NCBI GenBank assembly: GCA_033557685.1
Contig: JAWQRN010000217.1
Location: 1-33,913, forward strand
DNA: 33,913 nucleotides
Direction of reading: 5' to 3'
Origin: Sperchopsis tessellata
Lineage: Eukaryota; Arthropoda; Insecta; Coleoptera; Hydrophilidae
The notes under the pieces are model-generated. The model saw only the letters and a program-made list of their open reading frames with translations, was not told where the DNA came from and did no database searches. Position 1 is the stretch's first letter. Every line of letters begins with the position of its first letter. The translations under genes and the position numbers were made by a program. Shown here piece after piece: positions 11,237 to 21,920 of this stretch.

Positions 11237-11782
11237 TTATATCGATTTATTCATAAAAGTTTTTTGCTGAAAACATTTTGTACTATTATTCTTAGGTAGA
11301 AGGGGCAGTATAGGTCCGCGTTGTACGTTATTATCACTTTTAATACATCTAGATGTGGCATTATTGGCAGTATAACCACCAAATATATTTATAGGTTGGC
11401 ATATACAATAACCCAGTTTACTATAGAAGCCTTCTTGTCCTTTTGTAGACAAATAAATCATGCTAAGGTTTAGTTTGCTTTTGCAATATTCCTCAGTTTT
11501 CTGCATCAAATATGTTCCAAATCCTTTTCCTCTTAAAGTTACATCTATTACAACAGATTCTATAAAGCAGGCATCTCTGAAACTGGGGATAGGAGACAGC
11601 TTACAATGTCCCACCACTTTATTGCTTTTAATTAGAACAAGAGATGTTGGTAAATTGTCACGGGATGCTTCCAAACTCCGTAGCCGTGCTGTATCAGTAC
11701 GTTTCCATTCTGCATTTATTAACTTGCAGCATTGCATTAAAAATTCTGGGTATTGGTGCAGAGGTAATACAGGTAAATCCAT
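11237..11782 (-). CDS. NAA80: NAA80-like (NAT6) GNAT N-acetyltransferase
   Basis: A single coding exon of 181 residues. The start is placed at ATG 11782 because a splice acceptor (TTACATTGTAG) ends two bases before it, implying a 5' UTR intron; an upstream in-frame ATG at 11830 would add 16 residues. The GNAT fold is visible: LINAEWKRTDTARLRSL (residues about 21-37, characteristic of NAA80), VVGHCKLSPI (57-66), IESVVIDVTLRGKGFGTYL (74-92) with the acetyl-CoA loop R84-G-K-G87-F-G89, and the terminal EGFYSKLGYC strand (117-125). Animal NAA80 acetylates the processed N-terminus of actin in the cytosol. The vertebrate polyproline insert that recruits profilin is not obvious here; only GPILPLLPK is seen near residue 156. 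The substrate is inferred from family resemblance. A polyadenylation-like AATAAA (11229-11234) follows the stop within 8 nt. Confidence 0.82.
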   Translation of the reverse strand: MDLPVLPLHQYPEFLMQCCKLINAEWKRTDTARLRSLEASRDNLPTSLVLIKSNKVVGHCKLSPIPSFRDACFIESVVIDVTLRGKGFGTYLMQKTEEYCKSKLNLSMIYLSTKGQEGFYSKLGYCICQPINIFGGYTANNATSRCIKSDNNVQRGPILPLLPKNNSTKCFQQKTFMNKSI

Positions 11783-11884
11783 ATCTACAATGTAAATAAA
11801 TATATTAGTTTGAATGCCAGTGTGTAACATTTCACAATACTATATCCTCAGGATTTTGGGTGGAAGATGAATTAGGACACTTCC

Positions 11885-12091
11885 ATGGATCAAGTTGTAC
11901 ATGGTTTAGAGCTTTTAAGATTCTTAGGATACAAAATGGCCATGGAAACATGTCCGAACTATTCTGCACCAGTTGAGAATATATTGCTGGGGAAAGTTAT
12001 AGATGAGATTAATCGTGAAGGCATAGAGGTTGATGTAATTATGCATGCAATTATAACAGCTAAAGTGACGTGCAACATGACAATACAATAA
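11885..12091 (+). CDS. Unrecognised 68-residue open frame, possibly an exon or gene remnant
   Basis: This open frame starts MDQVVHGLELLRFLGYK and ends in CNMTIQ before TAA. It is less AT-rich than its surroundings and has a balanced, helix-prone composition (VENILLGKVIDEIN), which is unusual for noncoding DNA here. An in-frame TAG lies 12 nt upstream of the ATG. A possible acceptor (TATATCCTCAG at about 11841-11851) leads into a different open frame (FWVEDELGHFHG..) that overlaps its start. It is divergent to the NAA80-like gene. It could be a decayed retrogene, a short gene or chance. I do not recognise the family. Confidence 0.25.
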   Translation: MDQVVHGLELLRFLGYKMAMETCPNYSAPVENILLGKVIDEINREGIEVDVIMHAIITAKVTCNMTIQ

Positions 12092-13082
12092 TGCTGAAAA
12101 TAATTAAATATTCCAAAACTATATTACTCCTAATAAAGAATAAGTTCCTTCTAAAGCAGGCTTGCAAAAATATATAAGAATAAAAAGTTGGACAGCTAGC
12201 AGACTGACTCATCCTCCATCCCAGGTGAATGCGTTAAAACGTGGATGCAAATACCCATTTAGGTAAACAATAATATTAGTCTGGTAGATTCACAGACACA
12301 GCTTACTGCATAGAATTATATTCAAAAAGACGAATTACATTCAAAAGGACAATTCATAATTATTTTTTTCGTAATTATTAAATTTACCATTGTGTTTTAT
12401 TAATTAAATTCTCATATGTAATGTAAAGAGTGAACTAGAGATTACCCACAATTATCTTATGTTACCACAAATACAAGAGGGCCAGATTCTCTCGAAGCAA
12501 TTACCAAGGAAAAATGTCATATAAGTTTAATTCAATGTGATCAAAATAAAGGGAATGAATTGAACTAAACAATAAAAATGTATGAGATCAGTTGTGTACT
12601 TATCATTTTATTAATGCAGATCATCAATATTTATCAATTTGATAGAATAAAACTTTATGAGGTCTATTGGGAACAAAATTTTTAAATATTTTAAATTAAA
12701 TGAGAATAACTTTAAAACCTTGGTACCTATTTACAGAGATTGGAAAATAAATAATCAAGCAAAGGTAATTACAGAAGAAATGTTTAACTTTATATAGTAA
12801 AATAAAATGTAATATGCTCTGCAAGTGTCCCACATATTATGTTTCACAATTGTAAATGACCCAATAAGTTGTGGCCCAAGTACAATTCACCATTTGAATT
12901 ACAAAAGATCAAGGAAATCTGCAAACTTATTTATACAAATTTCTACATGGAACACCTTAGAAATACAGCTGAAACAATAATCACTTCCACACCACCTAAA
13001 TTTATAAACGAGGAATAACAAATTGATAGATATACATTGTGATTGAGAAGTCTCTCCGTATTAATAAAAATCTCCACAGTAC
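12092..13082. other. Intergenic, nothing recognised
   Basis: AT-rich sequence with no coding or repeat signal that I could support. Confidence 0.55.
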
Positions 13083-13760
13083 TAATAAATCATCATCAAA
13101 ATCATTCCTCTTCTATCCATAGGGTGTAGAGGTATCTTTTCATATTTTTTACCTATTTCCCTCCAATAAAGTTTAGCCACTCCAACCTATCTCTGTGCCT
13201 GTGTCCAATCAATACCCTTGACACTGCAGTATTCCACTCTCTGGTTGGTCTTCCTCTCAGCCTGGCCCCCTGCGTAGTTGCCTCCCATATCCTTCTTGTG
13301 ACTCTTTCTGTGGACATTCTATTTAAGTGACCAAACCACCTGAGTTGTCCCTCCTCAATCCTGTTCTCCACTTTGTTCACTTTTAATCTTGCTCTTAAAT
13401 CCTCATTTCATATTCTGTCTCTTCTTGACACTCCCTTTTGTTAATACCCACGAACCACTACCGAATATCATTATAAAGACGTACACTGTATTAAAAACTG
13501 TCAATTTTGTCTCATTAGAAATCTCCCTTCGATTCAGAAACCCCGTGTTGAGGACTTTATACAAATTTGCTGTGCTATGATGCCTGTTATTTACGTCACT
13601 CTCAGTATTTCCAGTACTCTCTATAATTAATCTCAAATATTTAAAAGTCTGGACTTGTACTAGTTGTTGTCCCTTTATTTCCGCCTGCATGCATTTAACT
13701 GATCTCCTGTTTGGGTACATCAATTAGCAAAACATGTATTTGGTCCTCTGAAAACCACCC
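13083..13760 (-). pseudogene. LINE (RTE-like) reverse transcriptase C-terminal tail, frameshifted
   Basis: On the minus strand, 13723-13403 encodes FKYLRLIIESTGN, VLNTGFLNRREIS, TKLTVFNTVY and GSGSWVLTKG (family: FKYLGxxI..G, R.vS..TKl.vynsVi, YGSEtWvLT). A second frame at 13380-13153 encodes GQLRWFGHLNRMS, RRIWEA and RLRGRPTREW (family: LRWFGHvxRM...RRPRGRPrxRW), the usual last conserved block. A frameshift separates the two. Just downstream, 13088-13105 reads GATGATGAT-like on the minus strand, typical of RTE-type 3' ends. This is a 5'-truncated, dead copy. Confidence 0.8.
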
Positions 13761-13789
13761 CCACTGTATTCTTCAATCATCTTTGCATC

Positions 13790-16320
13790 CTGTCAAAATT
13801 TTCTGAAAAAATTAATTTAGAGTAATATTGTGACCAAATTTTATACCCATTCTTGGACAGTTAAACGAAATCGTGAATGGATATTTTCAATAAGATAGCA
13901 TTTTCAAAGATCGCACAATTTCACAATCAATTTGAGCTCCTTGTTCACCACCTGATTAGGAAAATATTTTTAAAAATTTTTCAGAAAGTATTGATGAATT
14001 AAAATTAGAGATCCGAACTCAAGAGAACTCTATGCCAAGAACTTCTTCTAAAATTGTAACAAACATTATTTATTATAATATAACAATTATTATATTATTT
14101 ATTATTACTGCAAAGAGGCTGTTCGATCGCAATGTATAACAAATTAATTCTACCTGTAGTGGAGAATACAAAATATACTGCAAAAGATTTAAAATGGTAG
14201 TCTTTTTAAGAGACATAGAATAAACTATGGAAGTAAAATAAATATTATCTAATAAAGGTATATTTTGATATACAAGGTATTAACACTGACAGTATTTTTT
14301 TCCAATAAAATATAAATCTTCTACACCTCTAAGTAAAAAAACGATTTAGAATTTAAAAAAATAGCAAAATCTAATTTTCAAAACTATTTAATTTCAGGAA
14401 ATTCATGCATAAATTATTTTATTTTGTAATTGTTTGATAGCAACTCAAAATTTTAAGTAGTCTTATGATTTAAGGTACAATCAAATAGACTAGTAGTTAT
14501 TACATGTAAATTAAATAGTAACTCACACATTCTAACTAAAAAAATGTTTACATATTCATATTCAAATACGATTTGGGGAGCTATCAAACAATATACATAC
14601 ATTTTAGAAACATACTCCTAAATGCGTAGTTAAAAAAAGTGAGCTAGGATATACATAAATATACATACATACATAAAAAAAAATTAATTAATGTGGATAC
14701 AGATTACACCAATGAGTACTTAGAGTTCTTGTGCACAATGAAAATTAAAATGAAATTTAAATTTATGTTTTCCAAAGTATATATGTAAAGTAAACATATA
14801 ATATACTATATTTTTATTATTCCATGCTTCGCCAGTATTTATATTACGCCGCTCATCCTGCTATGTCCGTATGTGTATTTTACAGCTTTCCTAACAGCAT
14901 CAAACACAAGGATAATGCTCGCTCTTCCTTTAAATTCTCAGAGAAAGGGTTAATGAATTAATTTTAAGTTACTGAAAATGAAACATATGCTTAAATCCAT
15001 ATTTATACATCGTGAATTCACCTACAAAATGCATTATAATATACAGCACAAACATTAGCACAAAATAAGAAAAGAAACAACAAACAAGAATCAGAAAACA
15101 CACCATAACAAAAAAAACAATATGAAAACTAAGAAAACACTATCCATTCTGGTTTAGATGCTACCCACTTCAAAACCTCAAGAGTCAAAAACAGACTTTT
15201 TGTAATGGTAAATTATCACGTCATTGGTATATAGTAAACAATGCATTTTTAGATTAAGAGTCAGAAAATGAATCTTACTTATCAGAAGCATGGTTCTAGA
15301 GTTAAATTGGGATGATAAGAAATACACAAAGAAGCAAGGGTTTCACAAGTTGACCTTTTTGGGAAGAATCTGCTGAATACGAGATATGTAAGGTTTGAAA
15401 ATAATTAAGCAACTTTGTGAAAAAATTAATCAAAAATTTCAGTTTTATGATTGACCATTAGTTCCTGGCAAGTACAGAATCTCCCAACTTTGATATTGAC
15501 ACCAGCATAGACGACAACCCATGATCAGATTGTTAAGAAATCATTTACATCAACTCCCATTATGTCATCTACAGACACCACCAAAACATTATCATTAATT
15601 TCGGGTACTATCTACAACGAATACGATAAATAATTTTCACAAACTTTCTTAAGACGCTATGTAAAAAAATTCCAGAATTTTAAAAAGTGTTAGAGGGTTA
15701 AACTTTAAACGAGACTTTGATTATATCAATTGTAGAATGTTTTTATTAGTTTTATAAAAAAATTTAGTGCCAGTTATAAAAATAATATTCATAAGTTCAT
15801 AATCTGCATCAAAATTGATAAAACAAAAATGCTTAAATTCAACACAAAAAACCTAAAGCCACGTATGCCAGTAATACTTGGGTTCTGAGAAAAACGATAA
15901 GAGAATTATTATTTTTGAAAGGAAAGGTAGTTATCTGATGGGAAAAGAATGTCTGGTCAACCAAGAAATAGATAGCTTGAGGCATCTCGATGTCGGGCCA
16001 TTTCAAACAACCTGACATCGCTGAAACACAATAATATTAAGATAGCTTAAGAAAATAAGGCTCAAATTAGGAAGGAATGAATGTTGAAGCCCAGGTTCTT
16101 CAAGAACTGTAATACCCAAAAAATAAGTAAACTTGCTCATAGTTATGGACAACTAATTACTGTCAAATGACATGCTAAGATTTCATGTAAACATAAAAAC
16201 TAGTTTTTATCCATAAATTAATGGTAATTATTAAAAATTAATAAACATGAATCCAAGAGGTATGCATTGGTGGATCTAGTAAAATTATAGTAGTGTTACT
16301 TGAAATTATACTCATATAAT
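13790..16320. other. Long AT-rich intergenic stretch without recognised genes
   Basis: There is no supportable open frame. Small features include a tetranucleotide-like ATACATACATACAT tract near 14660-14680 and a stem CGATGTCGGG / CCTGACATCG (about 15988-16020, one G-T wobble). No transposon protein was recognised. Confidence 0.5.
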
Positions 16321-16521
16321 CAGTGGTGTCATTCTAATTTAATAACACCTGGTTCAGTAGACCCATCCGGGAGCACTACTTCCCAGGTGAGGAATATGCC
16401 ACAACATTTTTTATTTTATTGTAACTGAATACATATCAATTTCTAGCAGTTCATTCTTATAAACAAAGGACGTACATTCAAATTCAGTACGGGAAATAAC
16501 TGTATGTTAGCTCTTGTTTTT

Positions 16522-16560
16522 GCCAACGTTTCGTCCCCCGTTGCAGGGGACATTATCAAT
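16522..16560 (-). ncRNA. Hammerhead-ribozyme-like motif, core mutated (copy C)
   Basis: On the minus strand the segment reads TTGATAA, one U, then GUCCCC-UGCAACG-GGGGAC (a perfect 6-bp stem II) and GAAAC. The hammerhead consensus is CUGANGA - stem II - GAAA. Here C3 is U and G8 is A, and an extra U separates the core from stem II. The downstream cleavage block is also eroded (ACAAGAGC where copy B has UGUCAGAGC). It aligns with the segments at 22861 and 26770. Catalysis by this copy is unlikely. Confidence 0.5.
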
Positions 16561-16563
16561 ACT

Positions 16564-16690
16564 TGTAGCTCTTAAAACTGCTAATTATAGATTGCCATGT
16601 AGCTCTGAAACATGCTAGTTGTAGGTGCCGACAATCTCTAAAAAATGCTAATAATAGAATAAAATGTAGCTCTCACAAGTGCTTGTCAAG
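16564..16690. repeat. 33-34 bp minisatellite, four units
   Basis: The unit head TGTAGCTCT recurs at 16564, 16598 and 16665, with a variant ACAATCTCT at 16631, so the spacing is 34, 33 and 34. Each unit continues with a TGCTA(A/G)TTATAG-like block. On the minus strand the head reads AGAGCTACA, matching the sequence that follows the ribozyme cleavage position in related copies. Confidence 0.72.
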
Positions 16691-16754
16691 ACATAAAAAT
16701 TTTATTTCCTGAACCTGAAGAGACGTACATTCTATTTTGAAAATGATCCAATCT

Positions 16755-16790
16755 GTATGAATGTTGTTTCCGTGGAAGTCTATTACATTT
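16755..16790. mobile_element. 36-bp micro-insertion with 13-bp target-site duplication
   Basis: AATGATCCAATCT occurs at 16742-16754 and again at 16791-16803. The insert consists of GTATGAATGTTGTTTCC followed directly by a GTGGAAGTCTATTACATTT-type end. These are the two ends of the 175-bp element at 26733-26907 with its interior missing. Confidence 0.68.
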
Positions 16791-18019
16791 AATGATCCAA
16801 TCTATTTACTAAAAAAATAATTTCTACACACAAATTTAACATTTATTCTAATGAAACTCACTGATGCTAATGGAGGGCAAACGTAATATTAAAGCTTGAC
16901 GGTAGCAAAATTTTCATTACATTTTAAGTAAAAACACCTTTTGATTTTGGTAGTCTTTTCAATTGTTTGGTGTAGGTTAAGAAAACTGCCAAAGTAGAGC
17001 ATATTTGCTGTTTGTATCCTGTTAAATAATGTTGGAAGATCAATATACTGAAGTTAATTAAGTCTGTCTTTTATTTGAAAAATGCTGCATTGTGTATTTC
17101 TGTAGAAATGTTTTGCAATACACAATAAAGTTTGTTCTGAGTTGATTCAATTCCTTCACATATATCAGTCATCATTGGATTGCATTTAGTTAAACACGAA
17201 AATATGAATTATCATTGATATATATTTTTGAATAGCTATATAGAATACTGCAGCAACTTATCTTTTTCTACTTATTTGAAGAATTGAGCTTTCGCATGAG
17301 ATAATGAAAAAACATGTTCGCTCAATTTTTTGCGTACAGACCTTTATTGGATTTCTTTAGTTGACCCATATGGAATAACATTTCATTTCACTTCCATTCC
17401 GTAGAAATATTCTACACTTAATGACGTAAGTTTGGAACAAACTCTGCAGTCAATACTTTTACTGGAGGAAATAAATATCCAATGATATTTATTTTTAAAT
17501 ATTCTAGTTGTTTTATTTACACTAAAGTATGTTAATAATTATTTTAGTGATGGTGAAGCACACAGATAGGTTAGCGACTCTGACGATAGTTGATTAGAAT
17601 CACCAACCATTAAAAGTTTCAATTCTTCTGCTGGATTTTTATTCTTCTTTTTTATTTCATTTTTCCAGCGCAGTCTTTTTGGTATGAGCAGCCGATATCT
17701 ACTAACAATCAGTGTCAAAGGTATAAGAGTGAAACCCATGGGGAACTATCCAAAGTATGAGACCCAAAAAGACTAGCCAGATTAGGGGAACATATCAAAC
17801 AAGGCTTGGCTTACCTTTACACATGTATTTTTTTTACTCACCACAGCGATTTCATTGGTGGATTATCCGCACGATACCTACTATAGTATTCAAAGAAATA
17901 AATGCAATATATAAAGTATTTCTCTACACAAATAACTTTATCGACAACCAGTTTGGCAAACTTAGATAATTTTAACCGGTTCAGCCGAACCAGTGCAAAC
18001 GGGCTGAATGACACCACTA

Positions 18020-18828
18020 CATACAATTCAGGAACAGACTAGAAACAAAGTTAAATTTAAGTTAAACTTAATTTAGATATCACCTAACTCATTTCTGTTT
18101 GAAGTCTGTCCCTTTCTCAGTTACTAATAATTTCTAAAAATATTTAAATTAGGAAAACTAATTTATATGTGATTTATATGCAATAATTAATAATATAACT
18201 TTTAGAAAAATTTATTATAGTGATGCACAGACTTGCCTGATGGATTTATAGTAGAATCAAAGTTACCACTTTGCTTTAGAGTTTCGCTAGATGGTTCATA
18301 ATAACAAAACCACGACCAGAATTCACTGCACATTATAAATGATTTTTAAATATTTCAAAATCAAACTTTTTTTATTATTAGTGACAACTTAAACAACAAA
18401 AACAAATAATTTAATTATCTAGGTACCTACAAACACAAAAGTGGAAATCTTTATCAAAATAGTAGAAATACTACCTTTTTATATAAATTCTGGAAGAAAC
18501 CCGATACAGGGCCCATGTACACATTGACAATAAAGTTTATTGCTATTGCAAATAAAAGCATTTGAGGAAAGGTATATACGGTGGCAAGGTCTACCAACCA
18601 AAATCGACTTAATCACAAGGAGAAAACAACATCTAACACTCCAGATAACCAGTGACACCAAACCTGATTTTTTAAATTTAAAAAATGTCCTGCCTAAATA
18701 AAGTTATTTAGATACCTTTTAGTCTCTAGATCTGTTTTAATTCTGTAATCATTTTGAGGAATTCTGAATTTTTGGTTTTTCTTTTGTACCTATTACCTCA
18801 GTGAACAACTTTCAACTCTTCGTAAATA
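18020..18828. other. Intergenic, AT-rich; no gene recognised
   Basis: It holds a perfect 20-bp palindrome, ATTTTTTAAATTTAAAAAAT, at 18667-18686. A short open frame just before it (ending ..KNVLPK near 18700) is not recognisable as any family. Confidence 0.45.
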
Positions 18829-19085
18829 TGCACTGCTCAAAACAACTAAGGGATATTTCATAAAAATGATAATAAAAGAAACATACAGTTAAAACACAGT
18901 TTTAAACACGAAATCGAATGAATCGTCGTATTTTATGCTTGTTCCTGCAAGTTCTAACAAGTTCGTCGCTAGAGGATATAAAAGCGTATACCAAAACGCT
19001 CTCGCTTACAGTTAAATTTTGGTCACTTCTTTAGTTACTAATGGTGATACTGACTTTTATTGCAAGTAAGACTGGCAAAGCAACA

Positions 19086-20062
19086 TGATCTGTCTGAATC
19101 AAAAGCTTGGTGAGCTATAGGTCAATTGGAAGATGGACGAACACAGCAAGCAAATGCACAATTTCTTGGAGTGATCCAAAGCATAATTTCCCAACTTTGG
19201 AATCGATTTTTTTAAGCTCGCTAAGTTCGGCGAATACAAGAACAAGGTTAGCCAGCATCAACAACACCAAAACAGGATCATTACCTCTCACTATTTGCTC
19301 TTAGAAATCGAACTCTTAATGCTACCCAGCTACAAAGAGTTTGTCACTGCTACTGGAAGGCTGGTGTGAACTCAAACAATAAGGAATCATCTTCATCATG
19401 TAGACCTATAAGCCCGAAGACCAATGATTTGCATTCGACTAACGGTATCGTCTTCATGAAGTGGGCCTATATGCCCGAAGACCAATGATTTGCATTCGAC
19501 TAACTGCAGATCACAGAAGAGCATGCAAAAAGTGGGCAGACGAGCATATAAATTGGGGCAACAATGTATGGTGATAAGTATTGTTAAGTGAACAATCAAG
19601 ATTCACCTTAGAACCACATAATAAGTAGTTTTGATTTGGCGTGAACAGGGAATAAGAATAATCCACAATTTGTTCGAGACAAACAGACAATATGAAGGTT
19701 GCGATTTGTCAGTTAATGGTCGGAATAAGTACTGGGAGCCAAACGGATCTTTGTTTCTTTCAGAATAGCTCCGTTATAGCCCAACGGTATTTGGACAAGA
19801 TTTTGCAACCTATTATTCTTCTGTATGCAGCAGCAGTGAGAGCACGATTCATTATTATGGAAGATAACGCTCCTTCACATCAAGCAAATATCATGGAAAA
19901 CTGGATTGATGAAGTGTTAATCGAAAAAATGGTCTGGCCAGCAAATTCCACGACAGCAATCCGATCAAACATACATGGGATACAAAAGGAAAAATATTGA
20001 AGCATGAAATATTCCACCATGTACAATTCCGAAATGTCACTTTGCTTTCAGAAAGGTTGTCA
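19086..20062 (+). pseudogene. Tc1-family transposase pseudogene
   Basis: The N-terminal helix-turn-helix block is visible: LSESKAW-stop-AIGQLEDGRTQ then QFLGVIQSIISQLWNRF. It is followed by NHLHHVDL, ARRPMICIRLT, then ADHRRACKKWADEHINW split across frames. Downstream are YLDKILQPIILLYA, the catalytic MEDNAPSHQAN segment (family DNAxPH) and, after a frameshift, DSNPIKHTWD (family DLNPIEHLWD). The third catalytic residue, normally Glu, is Lys here. Stops, frameshifts and a 61-bp internal tandem duplication (19386-19507) also disable it. Confidence 0.82.
19386..19507. repeat. 61-bp tandem duplication inside the transposase
   Basis: Units 19386-19446 and 19447-19507 share GCCCGAAGACCAATGATTTG and the bases after it, with several mismatches in the first third. 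The duplicated stretch encodes the ARRPMICIRLT block, so the motif appears twice. Confidence 0.85.
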
Positions 20063-20345
20063 AATTTATTTAGCCGTTCATAGCGATCATACTCTTTATT
20101 AACTTTTGTTTTTTATACTAATTAATTAATAAAATAAAATGTAAAGTGAAAAGACTTATTCGTAGACATATATGTTGTAATTTATAAAATTTGCAATAAA
20201 TATTAAAAATGAACAAAAAATATGTTTTTTATAATCTCATCCGAGTCTTTTAAGAGTTCTTGACTTTCAAAACGTCATTTATATTCATATCTCTAAAAGA
20301 TTACAATAAAAAAATTAAATATCGCTTAATTGTTTTGTGCAGTAT

Positions 20346-21920
20346 AATTGAGAGCACTATTTCTGCAGTACAATTTCCAGAAAAAATTAATTTTTGTGCG
20401 AGTTACAGGATGAAACCAATATTTGCTTGTGAAATATTGGGTTAACAACTGACCTACCAAATGAAAACAGGATGAAACTTCCTAAGACATAATTTAAAGT
20501 TTCAAAATTTTATTTTTAGAAAGAAAAATTAAGAATATATTTTATTCAATGTCTACAGATTATCAGGTTTAAAGTTGTATGTTAAATTTATATAGATGTG
20601 GTATCTTAGCAAGGATGTTAGAGTGGTATTTTACTTTTTTGTGGCTGAGAATATTCCTGCTCTATCAGTAATTTGATGGATTACCTTACTATCCTCAAAT
20701 AGCTATGGCCCACGATCCTATGCCAAGGTGCATGGGCTGGACCCCTTTTTAACAAAGATCTGCATAATCCACCCCTAACTGTAATTCAGTTTTCATATAT
20801 TACAATCTACTATGTATTAGTTATTTAAAAAATCCTCCACCAAAAAATTTAAAATTATTACCTTGAAAATCTATAAATCATCTCTGCAGATGACTTTGAA
20901 ATGCAAGTCCTACAGCAAAATAGAAAATAAAAGTAAACATAAACTTCTTTTTTAACATCGAATTCTACAAACTGTTACTTCACATTATAATATGATGTTT
21001 ATCCCCAATCAAATGGAAGTTACGTCACAATTTTTTAAATCGTTTCTGTAGATCAACTTTCATTTTTACCCAAAAAGGTTATGAACAATATTTTTTAGGT
21101 TAAGCATGTCAACAAACCGTGTCAAAACAATCGCATCTAAATGCAAGTATAAAAAAAAACTAAGTATTATAAAAGTAAATTAATATAAAATATAGTTAAA
21201 TTTTGAAGAGGAATTTACCTTGAACCGTAAATATCTGCTAAAAATACTACCAGCATTCAACACAATCATATCTAAAATTTTTTATAAAAATAACCTCAAA
21301 ACTATTAATCCGAAATATAATACAAAGCTGATCTATCTATAGATATGTACATTAAGCATAGTACAATTTGTATTAATCATTAAAATAGTATACATACATT
21401 TTTAGGAATAAGTAATATGTAATAAATTTTTATCTAGCAATCGGGTTTATTATTAATTCACTCACATTAATTCACTGCATACTACAATTAAGTTAAATAT
21501 AATTCTTATAAATTCATACCATTAGATTCTTGTATGGTTTAATAATATTCATCCTGGTATAATTCTTTCCCTAGTTGACAGTTTTTACCATTTTTTGCAC
21601 TAGCGTCTATTGTTCAGACCAAATAGATCGTTTATAATAAGATCATAACTAGTAGGAGATACAATACTAACAGTAATACAACTACAATACCATTACATTT
21701 TATGGTTTATAAAAGTAAAATCTTAACTATAGAACGTACTATACTGCCTAATATCTTATTTAACGCAAGCCCTCCTTCTACATCTTAATATTCCATGGTA
21801 CAATATACTCAAGTTTATTCGAAATAAAACTACTTCTTGCTTTATAAAGCGGCACAATATAGGTGCAAGCTCTTGCTTCAGAGATCTCACTGGAAAGTAA
21901 ACGGCCCAAGATATTGTTGA
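20346..21920. other. Intergenic, AT-rich; no gene recognised
   Basis: A relatively GC-richer patch at about 20700-20790 (GCCCACGATCCTATGCCAAG..) was not matched to any RNA or protein family that I know. The rest is AT-rich. Confidence 0.45.

Larger units (their letters stand above)
16480..16721 (-). mobile_element. 242-bp retrozyme-like element with hammerhead-like motif and minisatellite
   Basis: The exact 11-bp duplication GACGTACATTC flanks it (16469-16479 and 16722-16732). Inner arms GGAAATAA (16492-16499) and TTATTTCC (16702-16709) form an inverted repeat. Between them, on the minus strand, lie a 33-34 bp tandem array and then the hammerhead-like fold at 16522-16560. No protein is encoded. 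The size, ribozyme motif, tandem units and long target duplication resemble animal retrozymes and the ribozyme-bearing ends of Penelope-like elements. Confidence 0.62.
16321..18019. mobile_element. hAT-like element (inverted repeats plus 8-bp duplication), host of nested insertions
   Basis: The left end CAGTGGTGTCATTC and the right end GAATGACACCACTA form 13-14 bp terminal inverted repeats (CAGTGG / TAGTGG starts are typical of hAT elements). Looser similarity continues inward (CACCTGGTTCAG versus CACTGGTTCGG). The flanks are CATATAAT on the left and CATACAAT on the right, a 7/8 match to an 8-bp target-site duplication. No transposase was recognised in the 1.7 kb interior, so it would be non-autonomous or gutted. 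Two small retroelements lie inside (16480-16721 and 16755-16790). Confidence 0.52.
18829..20345 (+). mobile_element. Tc1-like DNA transposon, dead, with terminal inverted repeats
   Basis: The left end reads TGCACTGCTCAAAACAACTA then AGGGATATTT (18829-18858). The right end (20317-20345), reverse-complemented, reads TACTGCACAAAACAATTA then AGCGATATTT, about 25 matching positions. Both ends abut TA dinucleotides, the expected Tc1/mariner target. The length of about 1.5 kb is normal for the family. The interior encodes a broken transposase in the plus orientation. Confidence 0.82.

Noticed and set aside
17539..17739. Minus-strand 66-residue frame (..KKKNKNPAEELKLL..)
   Set aside because: It could be a fragment of a hAT transposase because of its position, but no family motif is recognisable, so it is not annotated.
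18667..18686. 20-bp perfect palindrome of A and T only
   Set aside because: A/T-only palindromes are common by chance in AT-rich DNA; noted only as content of the gap.
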